Source: Vitis vinifera (Eukaryota > Streptophyta > Magnoliopsida > Vitales > Vitaceae). Taken from it: a stretch of 64,000 nt of DNA. The notes beneath the pieces are model-generated. The model searched no databases. It saw only the letters and a list, made by a program, of their open reading frames with translations, and had not been told where the DNA came from. Below, in pieces: positions 1-11,818 of this stretch (positions are counted from its first letter, which is position 1; each line of letters starts with the position of its first letter). The position numbers were made by a program, and so were the translations under genes. The stretch lies in contig NC_081812.1 in the NCBI RefSeq assembly GCF_030704535.1, forward strand, positions 16,031,001 to 16,095,000. Direction: 5' to 3'.

Positions 1-757
1 ATTCCCTCCTTTCTCTGCAAGATACAAAGCTCTGACACCTTCATGGTACTGCCAAAGAAAGCCCAAGGAAACAGTGAATTGACTTCCAAATCAGATTGGG
101 AAACAAAGGTATGAAAAATGAATTAAAATAATATGTTGAGTTCTAATAACCTCAATTGTTGTCTTGTTTTGCAAAATGAGATAGATATGCCAACCTAAAA
201 GAACCATCAGTGCCACAGATAATGGGACTAGCAACAGTCCAGAAATGACCTGCAAATGGGAACTGATAAATAGATCAACTAACATTCTAGGTTCTAATTC
301 AAACAAAATAGGTTTTCAGTGACATTACATATGCATTTCTGAATGAGCCTCCGCTTTGTTCTTCATCCTTCTCAGCATCATTATAAATACTACCCACAAG
401 CAGGACCTGTAATTTTATATTAAAAATGGTTATGTTCTTGAACCACTCCCTTTAATCATAAAGATCAACCCTGTGTGGCTTCCCAAAAACATAGGGCAGC
501 AAGAATAGCAAAAATACAAGGAAAGGTTCCAGTAGGATAAGGAAATTAAAACAAACAGGTTAGTATATGCATGCAGTCACAGGAGATTAAAACTCTTGAC
601 CTAAATTTTGTACATTGTGGAAGGATGTCTCATCCTTCTTGATCTTTTTAATTAATAAAAAAAACTCATTGGGTTTCTAATTGAAACTTTAGGTCTTTTT
701 TAAATTTAAATTGATTCAATTGTGAAATAAAATATCCCACATGTGTATCTAGGGAAT

Positions 758-788
<31 letters not shown>

Positions 789-3771
789 GCATGCAGTCAC
801 AGAATGTACATTGAGCAGTAAGAAGTTATAAAGGAAAAAGTCCAATTAAAGTTTTACATAACAAAATTAAGACGTACCAGAGAATAGATGCACCCAAGTA
901 CAGCATATAAAACGAAGATGAAGAAGGCCTTATAGTTTGCATGTCCCACACAATTATTTATCCAGATGCAATGATGGTCCTTATAATCAAGAGACAGAAT
1001 TTTTAACAAATTATCCAGGATATTTGAAATAAGGCAAGAGTGACGATGTAGATCACACATACCATTCGCAAAACACATCTTCTGCAAACACGACAATGGT
1101 GTGCACGGGCAGGTTTATAGTGGGCACACTTCTGGCAGTATCTCAGATCTCCACCCTGCAAAAACATCTCAATAGAAAGTCAAACCTTAGAAGCCATACT
1201 CATTTTTCTCAGTATTCAGAGCAATTTCAACCTTTTTAGAAAAAACAGGTTCCAACCTCAGATTTTATGCATACTGAACGATTAGCTAATATGAAGTGTG
1301 TTAATTTTTCCACAGAAAAATATAGACTAATGTTTATGTGCCACCCAGAATAGAGTAACCATAACATCACATGCTCCCAAGTCCCCTCAAGGCTCCTAAG
1401 GGAAACCCTATGCCTAATTATGGTAATTGGAATGGTTCAAACACGGTGCCCAGAGTTGAAGGTCACTGAGGACTATCACACATGTGCTGAGCCTACTTTG
1501 ACAAAAACTGAGAGAAAATGGAGAGTCTCCATCATTAAAGGCAGATGTCAACCCAAGCATAATACACGAGCAAAGTGGTTGACTTTTTGATACTATCATC
1601 TACCACATGAACAACCTTAGGCTCCCAGCTCAAATCCTGCACATGGCAAGACCTATTTTGGCCACAGGCCAACAACTCAACTGGCAAGCATCAACCTACC
1701 GCCTAGGGCTCAAATGGCCTTAATTCAAGGAAAGAAGAGCAGAACTTGAAGTTCAACCCCCTCCACACATATGGTTAACCTCCTCCACCTAAGAACCAAC
1801 TGTAGACAAAGTGTTTCAAGAAAGAGGCCTTTTGAAAACAAAATGCTTTCAATATATTTTAATTCTCTATAAGCCTACTCATATGAACATGATTTACATG
1901 CTTACTAGGAAACTCAATTCATAAAATTCCAGAACCAGAAAGTGCCCCAAAGCATTTCCCAAACAACTCAAGGAATTGGGATTTATAAAAAGGCATGGAC
2001 CATAGCAAATATTATATATATAAAAAAAAAATGTACCATATCAAATATTATCAAGTCCAAAAAGCATGGGGCTGCACCACTACAGAAGTTTCTCAAAAAT
2101 CCTCTCTGGTCCATGGTCTCAAGGCATATCAAAATGAGAAAAATAAATGGAAGACAGACAAAAAGAAGGCATCATTAGCTTAAGAACATAATTTTGACTG
2201 AAAAAAGGGATGTACACCTCTGCCAAAGGGTATCACACTTCAAAAACAATGATCACAAATATAACAATTTATAATGATGTCATATTCTCAATATTTAGTT
2301 GATAGTTTTAATTTGAACCTCTTCTAAGAAAAGTTTATTTAGGTTAGTTTCATTTAATTTCATTTCAGTTTTGGTTTGTTCAAAATACTTGGGTTCATGC
2401 ACCTCCATAAACCAAGTTATTGAAAGAATCCAATACCGACTCACTGAAGATGCTATGGTAATGGATGCTCCTCTAGAAAGGGCTACCATTACAACTACGT
2501 CAATTAGTGTTGAATTTACTAAATTCAAATAAAAAAATTCAACAAACTGGATATTTAGAACAAAACAAATTAATTGCAACATATATTCCTTGATTCCAAC
2601 GGATGGATTAGACGGTTAGGAAGATAAGTTAGCTTCAATTTACATGTGGACTTCATTAAGATTCAGATTTTATCCCCATATGTAGTAGATCCAAGAGCAC
2701 TTTCGAAATACGACCAATTAAAATCAATTGACATTGTCGACCAGATTCGAGCGCTTCCAAATTACACGTGGAATTCATTAAGATTCAGATTTTATCTGCA
2801 TACCTAGATCCAAGAGCACTTTCCAGAATACGACCAATTAGGATCGATTGACATTCTTGACCGGATTCGAGCACTTGCCAAATTGGGCAATTGGATTGCT
2901 CAAACATATTTCTGTTAGTTGTTTATGATATTCATGTTGGACTTTAAATGCTGCTCCTTGCCCCATTCCACCCCACACCCCACACCACACACCCAACCCC
3001 CCACCCCCACCCCCACCCCCCAGTCTTGGAAAAACATACAAGAAATTCCAACACCACCCTAAACACAGCCCACCATTCCTCAGGCTGCTTGCCATTTCAA
3101 CTGTTTTCACTGAAGCTCTTACGTAGTTTTTCAAGCCCCCAACCAGGGATCTTTAAGTCCCTCAACAAGTTTCAAGCCCCAAACCCTACCCGCATAATTT
3201 TGATTTCAGAATTGATGAAACAGCACAAAAAATGAAAAGGAACCCAGATCAAATCAACATGCATGCTAATCCCTAATGTACGAATCAAATTATTGCAAAA
3301 TCGAAACAAAAAAAAAGACTTACTTGCATCAGACAAGCAAAATTGCCAAACAGAAAACAAAACATTGTGCCAAAACCACGATCTGAGAAACAATACCTAA
3401 TTTTTCAAATACTAAGCATCACAAAAACCCTAAAGCTAGAAAGCAGACAAAAAACACCAAACAAGCATGCATGAGAAATAGAAAACAACTCTTATCACCT
3501 TACGCTTGATCTCGTGAATCGGACTCTGGGAATCCTCAATGTCAGGCATGAATGTGGCGGGAACCCGACCGGGATCGGTGAGGATGGCGACGACGTAGTT
3601 GAGGACGCACATGAACGCCACAGCCGTGAAAGCGATAGCGTTCAAGATTCCCGGAGACGTCGTGAGACCGAACCACATGTCAATGAAAATGAAGACGGTG
3701 GAGAAGTAAATGTAAGTGATTGCGGAGGCGACAACAAAGACGGGAAGAGAGAATTTGCAGTTGGGAGACAT
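1..3771 (-). CDS. PAT16-like: DHHC-type protein S-acyltransferase, PAT15/PAT16-like, 3' end beyond window
   Basis: Membrane enzyme that attaches palmitate to cysteines of target proteins through a thioester. I place exons at 3771-3499, 1155-1063, 979-878, 406-329, 249-151 and 48-1 (continuing past the left edge); all junctions are GT-AG and in frame. The product starts [12 protein letters not shown], has two N-terminal membrane segments, then HEIKRKGGDLRYC, a cysteine-rich block ([11 protein letters not shown]) and the catalytic DHHC, placed exactly at the exon 2/exon 3 junction. Two further membrane helices follow, then NKTTIE, the TTxE motif of the family, and [15 protein letters not shown]. 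Order and spacing match Arabidopsis PAT16 closely. Intron 1 is about 2.3 kb and holds a tandem duplication and a G-rich tract. The C-terminal exon or exons are missing only because the window ends. Family assignment is firm; the exact orthologue is inferred. Confidence 0.93.
758..788. repeat. (AT)n/(AC)n microsatellite
   Basis: A short atatat run followed by about ten ac repeats, in intron 3 of the DHHC gene. Confidence 0.9.
2636..2885. repeat. Tandem duplication (~125 bp x 2) in intron 1 of the DHHC gene
   Basis: Two head-to-tail copies share stretches such as cattaagattcagatttta, ccaagagcactttc and gaccaatta. Copy boundaries are about 2636-2760 and 2761-2885, and the copies differ at roughly one base in eight. 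The block is intronic with no coding potential. Confidence 0.85.
2960..3022 (-). other. G-rich tract, strong G-quadruplex candidate in intron 1
   Basis: The plus strand carries C6-A-C5-A-C5-A-C6 ending at 3022, preceded by more C4 runs from about 2961. The minus strand, which is the transcribed RNA sense of the DHHC gene, therefore has four or more G5-G6 runs separated by single bases. This is the canonical layout for a short-loop quadruplex. Confidence 0.8.
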
Positions 3772-4748
3772 ATTGGCCCTGGAACGGTCGGAGGCACCGG
3801 CGTTGAAACGACGGCGTCTCCAGCAGCCGCTTTGAAAAAGGGAGGGTTTATCAGGTGAATGTGGGAGTTGTTGGCCTTTCTCTTTGTTTCCTTTTTATCT
3901 ACGTTACTCTTTCTCCTCGTCTTTTCTCTTCGTTTCTGTTCCCTTCTATTCCGTTCTTGGAAAATTACAAAATCAACGTGTTGGGACGGTGGCCTCAGAA
4001 CTGAGCTGCTCAGTTCTGAGCAAAACCAAAACCAAAACCAAAACAAAAAAACCTCCCCTTTTCCCCCCTTCTCTGAGAAGTTCATTTATTTTACCACTGG
4101 TAGAGGGGCCCAAAATAGTAAAATACCTCCGTACCTGCCACTCATCATCATCGTAACTTCTAATTTTACTTAACAATAATTAAATTTTCTAACATTGGAA
4201 TCCAAATTATTTGCCATAATATATATGAATAATGATTAAGCCTTTAAGGATGAGTTTTCCTAATTACCAAAATATCTTCCTTTCATATTCGGTTGATACA
4301 TGAAAGATACTTTCTACCTAAATTTAATTAATATACGTGAAAGATACTAGTGTGAATACCAATGATTAACACATGCCTTGAAGTGGAGCATAACAAATTT
4401 ACAAATTTGATTGATGATTGTCCACCTACCATCTTCTTTCCTTTTACGAAGCAATATACATATATACACCCAAAAATATCGAATTCCTAAAGAATGGATG
4501 ACTGATTAATTGGGTTCTTTCCTTCATAGCATGTGTACGGTGTACCAAATTCCCCACCAATTGTTCAGAAATTGGGTGTGTAGAAATAGAATTGAAACAG
4601 CAATCATTACAAGCTAAAAGGGTAAAGACCCCCTTTTCTTCACAACTACCCTTATGGGCATCCATGTACGAAAAAGCAAAAGGAGAAGAATTTAAAAATG
4701 GGAATTAGGAAAGCAAAAAAAAAAGGTCACTGGTTAAATATCAAATTC
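3772..4748. other. Upstream region of the DHHC gene, no gene seen
   Basis: This holds the 5' UTR and presumed promoter of the minus-strand DHHC gene. There are pyrimidine-rich stretches around 3870-3960 and repeated ccaaaa units at 4023-4045. Beyond 4150 the sequence is AT-rich with no recognisable gene. Confidence 0.6.
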
Positions 4749-4880
4749 AACATTTGGGAAGATCGGAAGGTGGAGGAGGCAGCTTTTGATTGGGACGCTT
4801 TCCATCCATGACAGCCCAGCCCATCTTCAGGCCCCAGCTGGTATGGGACCTCCGGATGGCAGTGCATGAACCAAACGCCT
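4749..4880 (-). pseudogene. Relic of the last exon of a laccase
   Basis: On the minus strand the sequence reads VWFMHCH, the copper ligand block of the last laccase exon. It later resumes as GLKM and ends in a tail close to the [11 protein letters not shown] of the intact genes at 26.5-40 kb. One extra base between the EV and the TSWGL of the consensus breaks the frame, and no intact exon 5 is joined to it. The fragment keeps the acceptor-like AG before the exon. It is most simply the 3' end of the same dead laccase gene whose exon 5 remnant lies at 6228-6418. Confidence 0.9.
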
Positions 4881-4885
4881 GTTCC

Positions 4886-6227
4886 ACACATCAGCCACCA
4901 GTTCGCATACGGTTAAGGAAATAAAATTGTGAGGGATATCGTATTAAAATGGAAAACAAATAAGTAAGAGTTATTTGATTAAAAAGAATGAAATAGTTAT
5001 CAATTTGTAAATTTAATCTTTTTTTATGTTTGATTATCTCATTTTTAATATAAACATCTTTTAATATTTCAATTGTTCATATGTAAATTTTAAAAGAAAA
5101 GGTTTTCATTTTATCGATAGATTCATACGTGATCTTTTTACTTTCTTCTCTCTTCTTTTTTTAAAGCTTCAAATAGGAGATGTAGATTTACACAAGAAAA
5201 GTGATTACAACAATCTCCTTTTAGAGTTTTTATAAAGCTGGTGGTGGGTTTTGGTTAACTAATTTTTAATATAAATATCCTTCAACATTTCAACTATATA
5301 TTTATATGTAAATACCAACTTTAGTGAACAAAACAGAGGTCAGTAGCCTCATGTGCAGTCTTTTGAGTTGCAGTAGCCTGGGAATAGGGCCCTATGGAGC
5401 GATAGTAGGCAGAACAATGGGGCTTGAAGCCCATTTTTTGGCTCTATATTTGGATCTTTTTCTCTTGATTCAGATGCATGTTTTCCTTATTACAGCTTTT
5501 AAAGCCAAAACTTTCCATCTATAGATTGATATCATGTTTCTCACCTTTATTACACCTCCTTGTTTATTAGGAAACATATATCTTGATTTTATAGCCTTGA
5601 TATGTGTTAGCATGCATGGGTTGCATCTTGATCTTGTTTTTTTTTTACTATTTTTCTCATTATCTTGATTTGATTATCTAGTTTATATATTTTCCCACAC
5701 ACCACTTATCTTGAGTATAGGTGATTTTGTATATGTAGGTAACAAGTATTGGGATATTTCACCGAACTCGAATCCATCATTTAGTTTTTTGTATGTATTT
5801 GGAATTATTAGGTTTAGATGAGTGTTATATAAAATCCGAATGAGTGTTTTAATGGGTTTATGTAACTTATGTTTTGTTACAAAATTGTTAAAGAATGGGA
5901 TAGTTAAGACAATATGCTTTCACTTTTTTTGTTGGCAATTTTGTTCATTTTCATTCTGGCTTAGAACATTTTTAGATAATAACTTACCCTCTATTGAAAA
6001 CTTGATGTTGTTGTTCATTTAAATGAAATGTCACAAAGGTAAGTCTAAAAAGGCTTGTTAAAGACAAATTAGAATTTGAGAGGGAATGGATTAGGTTAGT
6101 TTCTCAAATTTGAGCTAAACATGTTTTATTTTTAAGCTTTGGAGAAATAAGACCACTTATGCGTTGGCCAAAGCGCTTGACATTGAAGCCACCACTCAAG
6201 CGATGGCTAAGTCTCTTTCTTTGAAAG
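4886..6227. other. AT-rich spacer between two laccase relic exons
   Basis: No gene is recognisable. If both laccase relics come from one gene, this stretch is the degraded and expanded intron 5. Short open frames at 5324-5524 and 5822-6022 show no family features. Confidence 0.5.
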
Positions 6228-6418
6228 ATAACACCACTACCTTCGTCCCAGTGTTTATATTGATTGGTGGAGTGTTTATGTAATTGAATTTGAAGGGAGG
6301 TTAGCTCGGAAATCGGTGGTATACATGCCCTTGGACTTTCCGAAGAATTGAACTAGAAAAAATGTTGTGTAACACATTGTTGATGGCAGTTGCTACCCTC
6401 ATGTTGTTGAGTACTGGG
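6228..6418 (-). pseudogene. Relic of laccase exon 5, cut by the LTR element
   Basis: The plus strand matches, with many differences, the part of laccase exon 5 at 26995-27205. Shared landmarks are ttgaatttgaaggg, cccttggactttccgaagaa, acattgttgatggcag and tgttgttg. Homology stops abruptly at 6418, where the LTR of the Tat element begins with tgttggtg. The rest of exon 5 and exons 1-4 are not found on the far side of the element, so the 5' part of this gene copy is gone. Orientation and order agree with the last-exon relic at 4749-4880. Confidence 0.85.
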
Positions 6419-6958
6419 TGTTGGTGCTCAACCTTCCTAGATACTGTGATCCATTGACTATTAGGGTTACTAACCAACTTCTAAGTATCATCCATTCTAT
6501 CGATGGGTGTCTTAGCTATTCAAGACCAGAATCTATTTTTTCTCTTGTTCTTCATTTTTTTTTATAGGCTTTCCAAGCCCACTCTTGATTGGCTAGGTGA
6601 GTCAGCTTTTTTCTAGTGAAGTGGCATGTCGAGAATCAAACGTTGGAGACCATTTTCCGCTTATAATTGGTTGGGCAGATCTATGTTAAGCGGCATGTGG
6701 TTGAACCCCCTGGTGTCCTCTACTAATGTGATAAGACAAAGTTCATTTTCAAAATTCATTCATCATACATGTCTTGTCATAACCCTTGGTGTCTGTGCCA
6801 TGTGAGCCATGCGGGTAGTGGAGTACTTTCTTCCCGGTACCCCCATGTTAAGCTCTTCTAGGCTTGACCAAGGTGAGTTCTTGGGCAACTTCAGGCGTAA
6901 GCAGACTTAGAAGTTTTCACACTCAAGAGAACTTGCTCAAATGATGTGATTCTATACT
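6419..6958 (-). repeat. 3' LTR of the Tat element
   Basis: Aligns along its length with 19377-20347, for example ttccaagcc...ttggct, agtggcatgtcg, cccccatgtt and tcgaccaaggtgag (or close variants). It starts tgttggtgctcaacc. It lacks about 430 bp that the other LTR carries at about 19500-19930. A pyrimidine run (cttcttctc) just inside matches a reverse-strand polypurine tract. Confidence 0.85.
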
Positions 6959-7699
6959 TCTTCTCGATATATGTTTTGGTTCCTGCCAAGAGGCATCAAT
7001 TGTAGCAAAATTTACCACCTGACTTGAACAGGTGGACGAACCCACAGGTTGGCCATCTTATATGCCTGGTACCTTCAATGCCCTATTTTGTGACCAAGTG
7101 AGTTGAGTACAACTTAGACAAGAAACCTTTGTACTGTTGTCCCATAGGGAGATAGTTAGTCACACACACGTCACTTGAATGGTTATGACACTTGGGAATT
7201 TGCATGAGACGACACAATGATGGCAGGTGTCTGGCTTGGTTGTTGCGTTGCATTCAATGTGTCTATAACATTTCTCATTCTGTTGATAAGAGAAGTGTTT
7301 GGACCTCAAAGCGTATTTTTTGCTTTGCATTGCTTCACCAACATGGTTTTTTCTATTAAACGCATTTTGAGTGCCTTGAACTTTGTTGTGTTGTGGTCTT
7401 GGTACTGCGCTCAAGGTGAGTTTTTTTTTTTGCTTTTATGTGTCATCCCCACTAATGAAAGTGGTTGGGGTTGGGGTTTTTTAAGGAGCACTGGTCAAAA
7501 CTCTATGGGTGGCAGGGTTGCATTCTTGGGTTTGTGTGGAATGTCTACTTTTCTTGGGCGTACGTGCGCAAGAGTGGGGTAGTGTTGTCTTTTCTCTTGG
7601 CTTTGGCTAGGTTAGCATTCCTCAGTAGTGGTCTTACAGTGTGGTGTGATGATAAGTAGTTCTAGAGCTTTCGAGAATGTCATCGGAGTCTGAGAGCTA

Positions 7700-9650
7700 G
7701 GTGAATGAGGAACAACCCTTGATTAATCGTTGACTATGAATGACCTTGTTGGGCACGATTGCCCGCAAGCGTTGTAGGATGGTGTTAAGTGCAAAACTAT
7801 CTAAGGTTAAGATTGAGTCATTGATAGAAAAGTTTCACACTCGGTATACTATACCGGATGATGTGTAAGTTGTTTTCTCGACGAACCTCAATGACCTCGA
7901 TCGACAGTGAATTCCTCATTTGAGGAAATCTTCCTTACTTGAAAGCAATTTCGAGCGAACCTTCGGTTACCATTGTCTTTCTTGGTGAGGCAATTCTTGT
8001 ACCACAAAGGGATACATCCGGTGCATATGCACTCAAACACTATGCACATACTTAGAGGTTGCGCGATGTTGAACAGGCTTTACGCGTTGGACCTCTTGGA
8101 ACTTGAGGTATTGTTTATGTACATTATTCGACTAAGGGCAACTAAAAGGTTTACTCTATCAACACAATGTTGTGTTTTTCAATTTGTTACAAAATTAACG
8201 AATTCCAATAAGGGTTGAGTGAAAGGAAATGTACTTGTCTCCGGGGCTTGGGAAATGCCCGTGGGTAACCTTAACAAGGATATCCGGGTGAACCGGTCAA
8301 TTGTGTATCTGGGTACTAACATTTGGTTTGTCTTTTTTTTTTCAACATTTTTTTAATAGCGAATTTGTTGCAGATTAGGAGAAACAAGGATGCCTCACTG
8401 AGTGGGTCAAGAAGACATCTTTTGACCATATCTACCAGCTGCTGAACATTGAGACGACTCAAATGAGTTACCAGATTCTACTAACTACTATGAATTTACT
8501 TGATGTTTAGTAACACCCAAAATGATTCATATGACTCATTTTACTTAAAAAAAACACCTCGTTTAGCATTGTTAAGGGAACATTTTGTGCCAAATGATAT
8601 AAAGCGTTACGATGAAGCTCGCACATAAGAATTTGAAGCGTACCAAAGACTAATAACAAATAGGGATCAAAAGTGACAAGAGGGCATGCTTCGACAAATA
8701 CAAACCCAACAAACTACTTACATAAAGTCATTTCAGTGAGCTTCTGAATTTGTCCGAGTGGCACAATCATCGAGCAAGGTAGCATCGTCTCACTTGGCTA
8801 GCTCAACGTATACATGATGGAGTTAGGTTCTTTACTCACTAAGACAGATGAACAAAAAAAAAAAAAAAAGACTTCTTGCCTCATGAAGGTTCGTTAGGAC
8901 CCTAGGGTGACACTCCCAAGGATAGCTCCCTACCCTATCTGGTAATCGAGATATCAAACTCTCCCCACCGGTCTAAAGAAATTCATCAAACTAATCTGAC
9001 CATTGTAGCATTAGCAGTTGAGAACCCTATTGTGCAGGTCCAGCCAAGTTTCTCTTTAGGCATGCTCGTGACAACTTATGTCATGAAGACTCTTTCTTTA
9101 GGATGTGCTTATTACCATGCTGCAATTTTCTACCTAAGAGTTGGGTGTGCTGGTAAGAAGTTCATCGTTGTTATTTGGTGTGTTTGAGGGCAAATTTAGT
9201 TTTTCCATATTTTTACGTTTTTCTTTCTTATTTTTGTTTTGTTTTTTTTTTGTTTTTTTTTTTTTTTTTCATTTTTAGATGAAGTATGACATCGAAGATT
9301 TCGGGTATGAGAGCAAGCTTCGCGGTTGTATTGTTGACATTGATTGATTAAGGTGTTGCACAAGAAAATGTGGACAATCACGCTCAGGATCTCACTGATA
9401 AGCTTCATGTGAGAAAAACTGGGAAACTAAAAATAAAACAAATGTTGGAGGAAGAAAACTAGAAATATTAGTCTGAACTGGACAAATCTCGATAGGAACG
9501 CACTTGGCTAGAGAAATGGGTGGTAGGGCTTCGTGAGAAACTAGAGAATACATCGTAACAATTGAGAGAACTTATTTCCCAGTACATTGTGAATATGACT
9601 TGAGCTATAAAAGGTATTTGAAGAAGCATAACATTCAAAATGACTAGAAC
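7700..9650 (+). pseudogene. Antisense accessory ORF region of the Tat element
   Basis: Lies between integrase and the 3' LTR but is coded on the opposite strand to gag-pol. An open stretch at 7973-8218 and its surroundings resemble the antisense ORF known from Tat-lineage elements such as Grande and relatives. It is decayed. No host function is proposed. Confidence 0.6.
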
Positions 9651-9934
9651 ACCAACAATAAGGATAATGTTAGGGATGCTAGAGCTAATGAAGAGGTGGT
9701 GGTCGTGCCGGAGTGGGGGCTTCCAAGCCTAGTGGGGAAATGTGATTTTGGACTTTGTTTTCTTTTGTGCTCGCTACTATGCAATTTTTTCTTTAAACTG
9801 ATTCCCATTTTTTTTTTGCTACTAAGACATGGTTTTGTATATTTTGCTATTTTTCTTTTTAGGATACCTTGATTGCATTATAATTTGACATGACTATCTT
9901 AATTGTATTTCAAAGTTTGTTTTTTTAATTGTAT

Positions 9935-10800
9935 TATGGTAGGCCTAGTTGGGTGTTTCTTGGAGCCTAAGGCTTGTTGAGGCTTGACTGGGTGCCTTTT
10001 GGCACCTAAGTGTCACAGGATGCTTCAAATAAGCCTCTCCATGGGCTTATATAGGAGGAGGGAAGCTTCTGGAGACTCCTGGAGCCATCTACACTAAGTC
10101 ATTGGTGGGAAGAGTGTAGAAGGTTCTAGAGATGCCTAGAGATGTCCACACATCTCTACACTATGGTGGAAGGCATGAGAGGAGTCCAAGGCTTTCTAGA
10201 AGATTCTAAAGATCTCTTGCATATTCTTGTAACATAGGGTTGTACATAGATTAGTGTAGGGAGTTCTAGAATATTCTTGATTTGTAAGGAAACCTCCAAG
10301 GTTCTAGATAGTTTCATTGGTGCTTATAAATAGGTGAGGCCTTCATTTGACCAAGGCACCACCCAAATCACTTCCTAACCAAGCAAGTGAGTCTTCAAAG
10401 CACTTGTAAAGGCTTCTTTGAGTAATAAGAGCTTCCATTCTCTAAGAGTTGCCTACTAAGCTTCTTAATCTTTCGAGTCGCGAACGTCTTAGCCTAGCAA
10501 GCTAAGCATTGGGAGCAAGGCTGACTTAACAAGATCAAGCGTCTTGACTTGCCTAAGTGCCGCACGAGCTTAGTGAACGACTAAGTCCGTGACATAAGGC
10601 TTTCTAAGGCATTAGGCTTGGTGAGATGTTTCTTAGCACCTAAGGCTTATTAAGGCTTAGTTAAGTGTTTTTTGGCACATGAGGTTTTTTTGGGCACCAG
10701 GCTTGGTCAAGTGTTTTTTTGGCACCTAAGGCTTATTGAGGCTTGGTCGGGTGCTTTTTAGTACCTAAGGTTTTTTTGGAGCGTTAGGCCTAGCCTGATA
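9935..10800. repeat. Minisatellite (~39 bp unit) in the 3' region of the Tat element
   Basis: Imperfect tandem units around ggcttggtcgggtg, ttttggcacctaagg and cttattgagg fill 9935-10010 and 10595-10800. The array is split by a solo LTR at 10011-10594. Tandem arrays in the 3' untranslated region are a known trait of Tat-lineage elements. Confidence 0.85.
10011..10594. mobile_element. Solo LTR nested in the minisatellite
   Basis: Starts TGTCACAGG and ends TCCGTGACA, with TGTCAC/GTGACA inverted ends. It is flanked by taag on both sides (10007-10010 and 10595-10598). It has a TATA-like cttataaatagg near 10324. At 584 bp with no internal coding it looks like a solo LTR, probably Copia-like. Confidence 0.85.
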
Positions 10801-11818
10801 TTTCTTGCCCTATTGGGCTCTACATGTGTTACCTGGTAAGGCTCTTTCCAGTTAGGGCTGAGTTTGTCATCGTCAAACTCTTTCATATTTTTAAAAACAT
10901 GTCAAACGACTTCCTTGAGAGAAAACTTCCTACTATGGACCTTCATGTTATACTATTTCATGACCCGTTGATGATAAACAATCATTTGAATGGTGGCCTC
11001 ATCCTATCTCTTATCAACAAGGTCCAAGGAAAACTCGATTGAGGACAAGTGGGCATCTTCGTTTGCTAGAATTGTCCATTCTATAGGTAAACCAATTTCG
11101 GTTAGAATGACAACCTCCATCCTAAAGACTAGGGAGAAAGATGATTCTCATGTTGGTTTCCCCAACATTGTTCGGTAGGCTCAAAGGACACTTAGGAGCT
11201 CTTCGAGCAACTTGCCTTTGGCTTTTTCCATTCGTTTTTTCAGACAACCTAATGTGGTATTATTAGTGGTCTTAGCTTGGTCATTGCTTTGCGAGAAGTG
11301 TGGTGTAGAATAGAAGTTCCTAATATTGAGGTCAGTGCAAAATTTCCAGAAAATGTGGTTGTTGAACTAGATGTCGTTATCAACTAATGCTTGGAGGATG
11401 TCGAATCTACACATTATTGTTTGTCATACGAAGTTCCATACGTCAATATCCTTGATGGTGGCATAAGTTTTTGCATCGGCCTATTTTGAGAAGTAGTTTG
11501 TAGCTATCAAGAGAAATTGTTTTCGTGTAGAATCCATAGGTACAGTGGGCCAACGATGTCAAGTCCCCATTGAGCGAATGACCAAGGGCTCATAATAGAT
11601 GTAAGTTGTTTCGCTAGGAGGTGACATACTGGTGTATACTGTTAGCATTTGTCGTATTTTTGAATGTCCGCAATAGTGTCCTTGTGAATGGTGGGCCAAA
11701 AGTATTAGGATAGTATTTTATGCGCCAATGATTTCCCATTATTGTGGTTGTCGTATTGATTTTCATAAATTTCAACAAGTACTTGGTCTCATAATTTCGT
11801 ACACATTTAAGGTATGAC

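Noticed and set aside
2838-3235. Frames on both strands across the C-rich tract
   Set aside because: Low-complexity translation of the C-run inside DHHC intron 1.
3514-3858. Plus-strand frame over the first DHHC exon
   Set aside because: Mirror of the real minus-strand exon, with biased composition.
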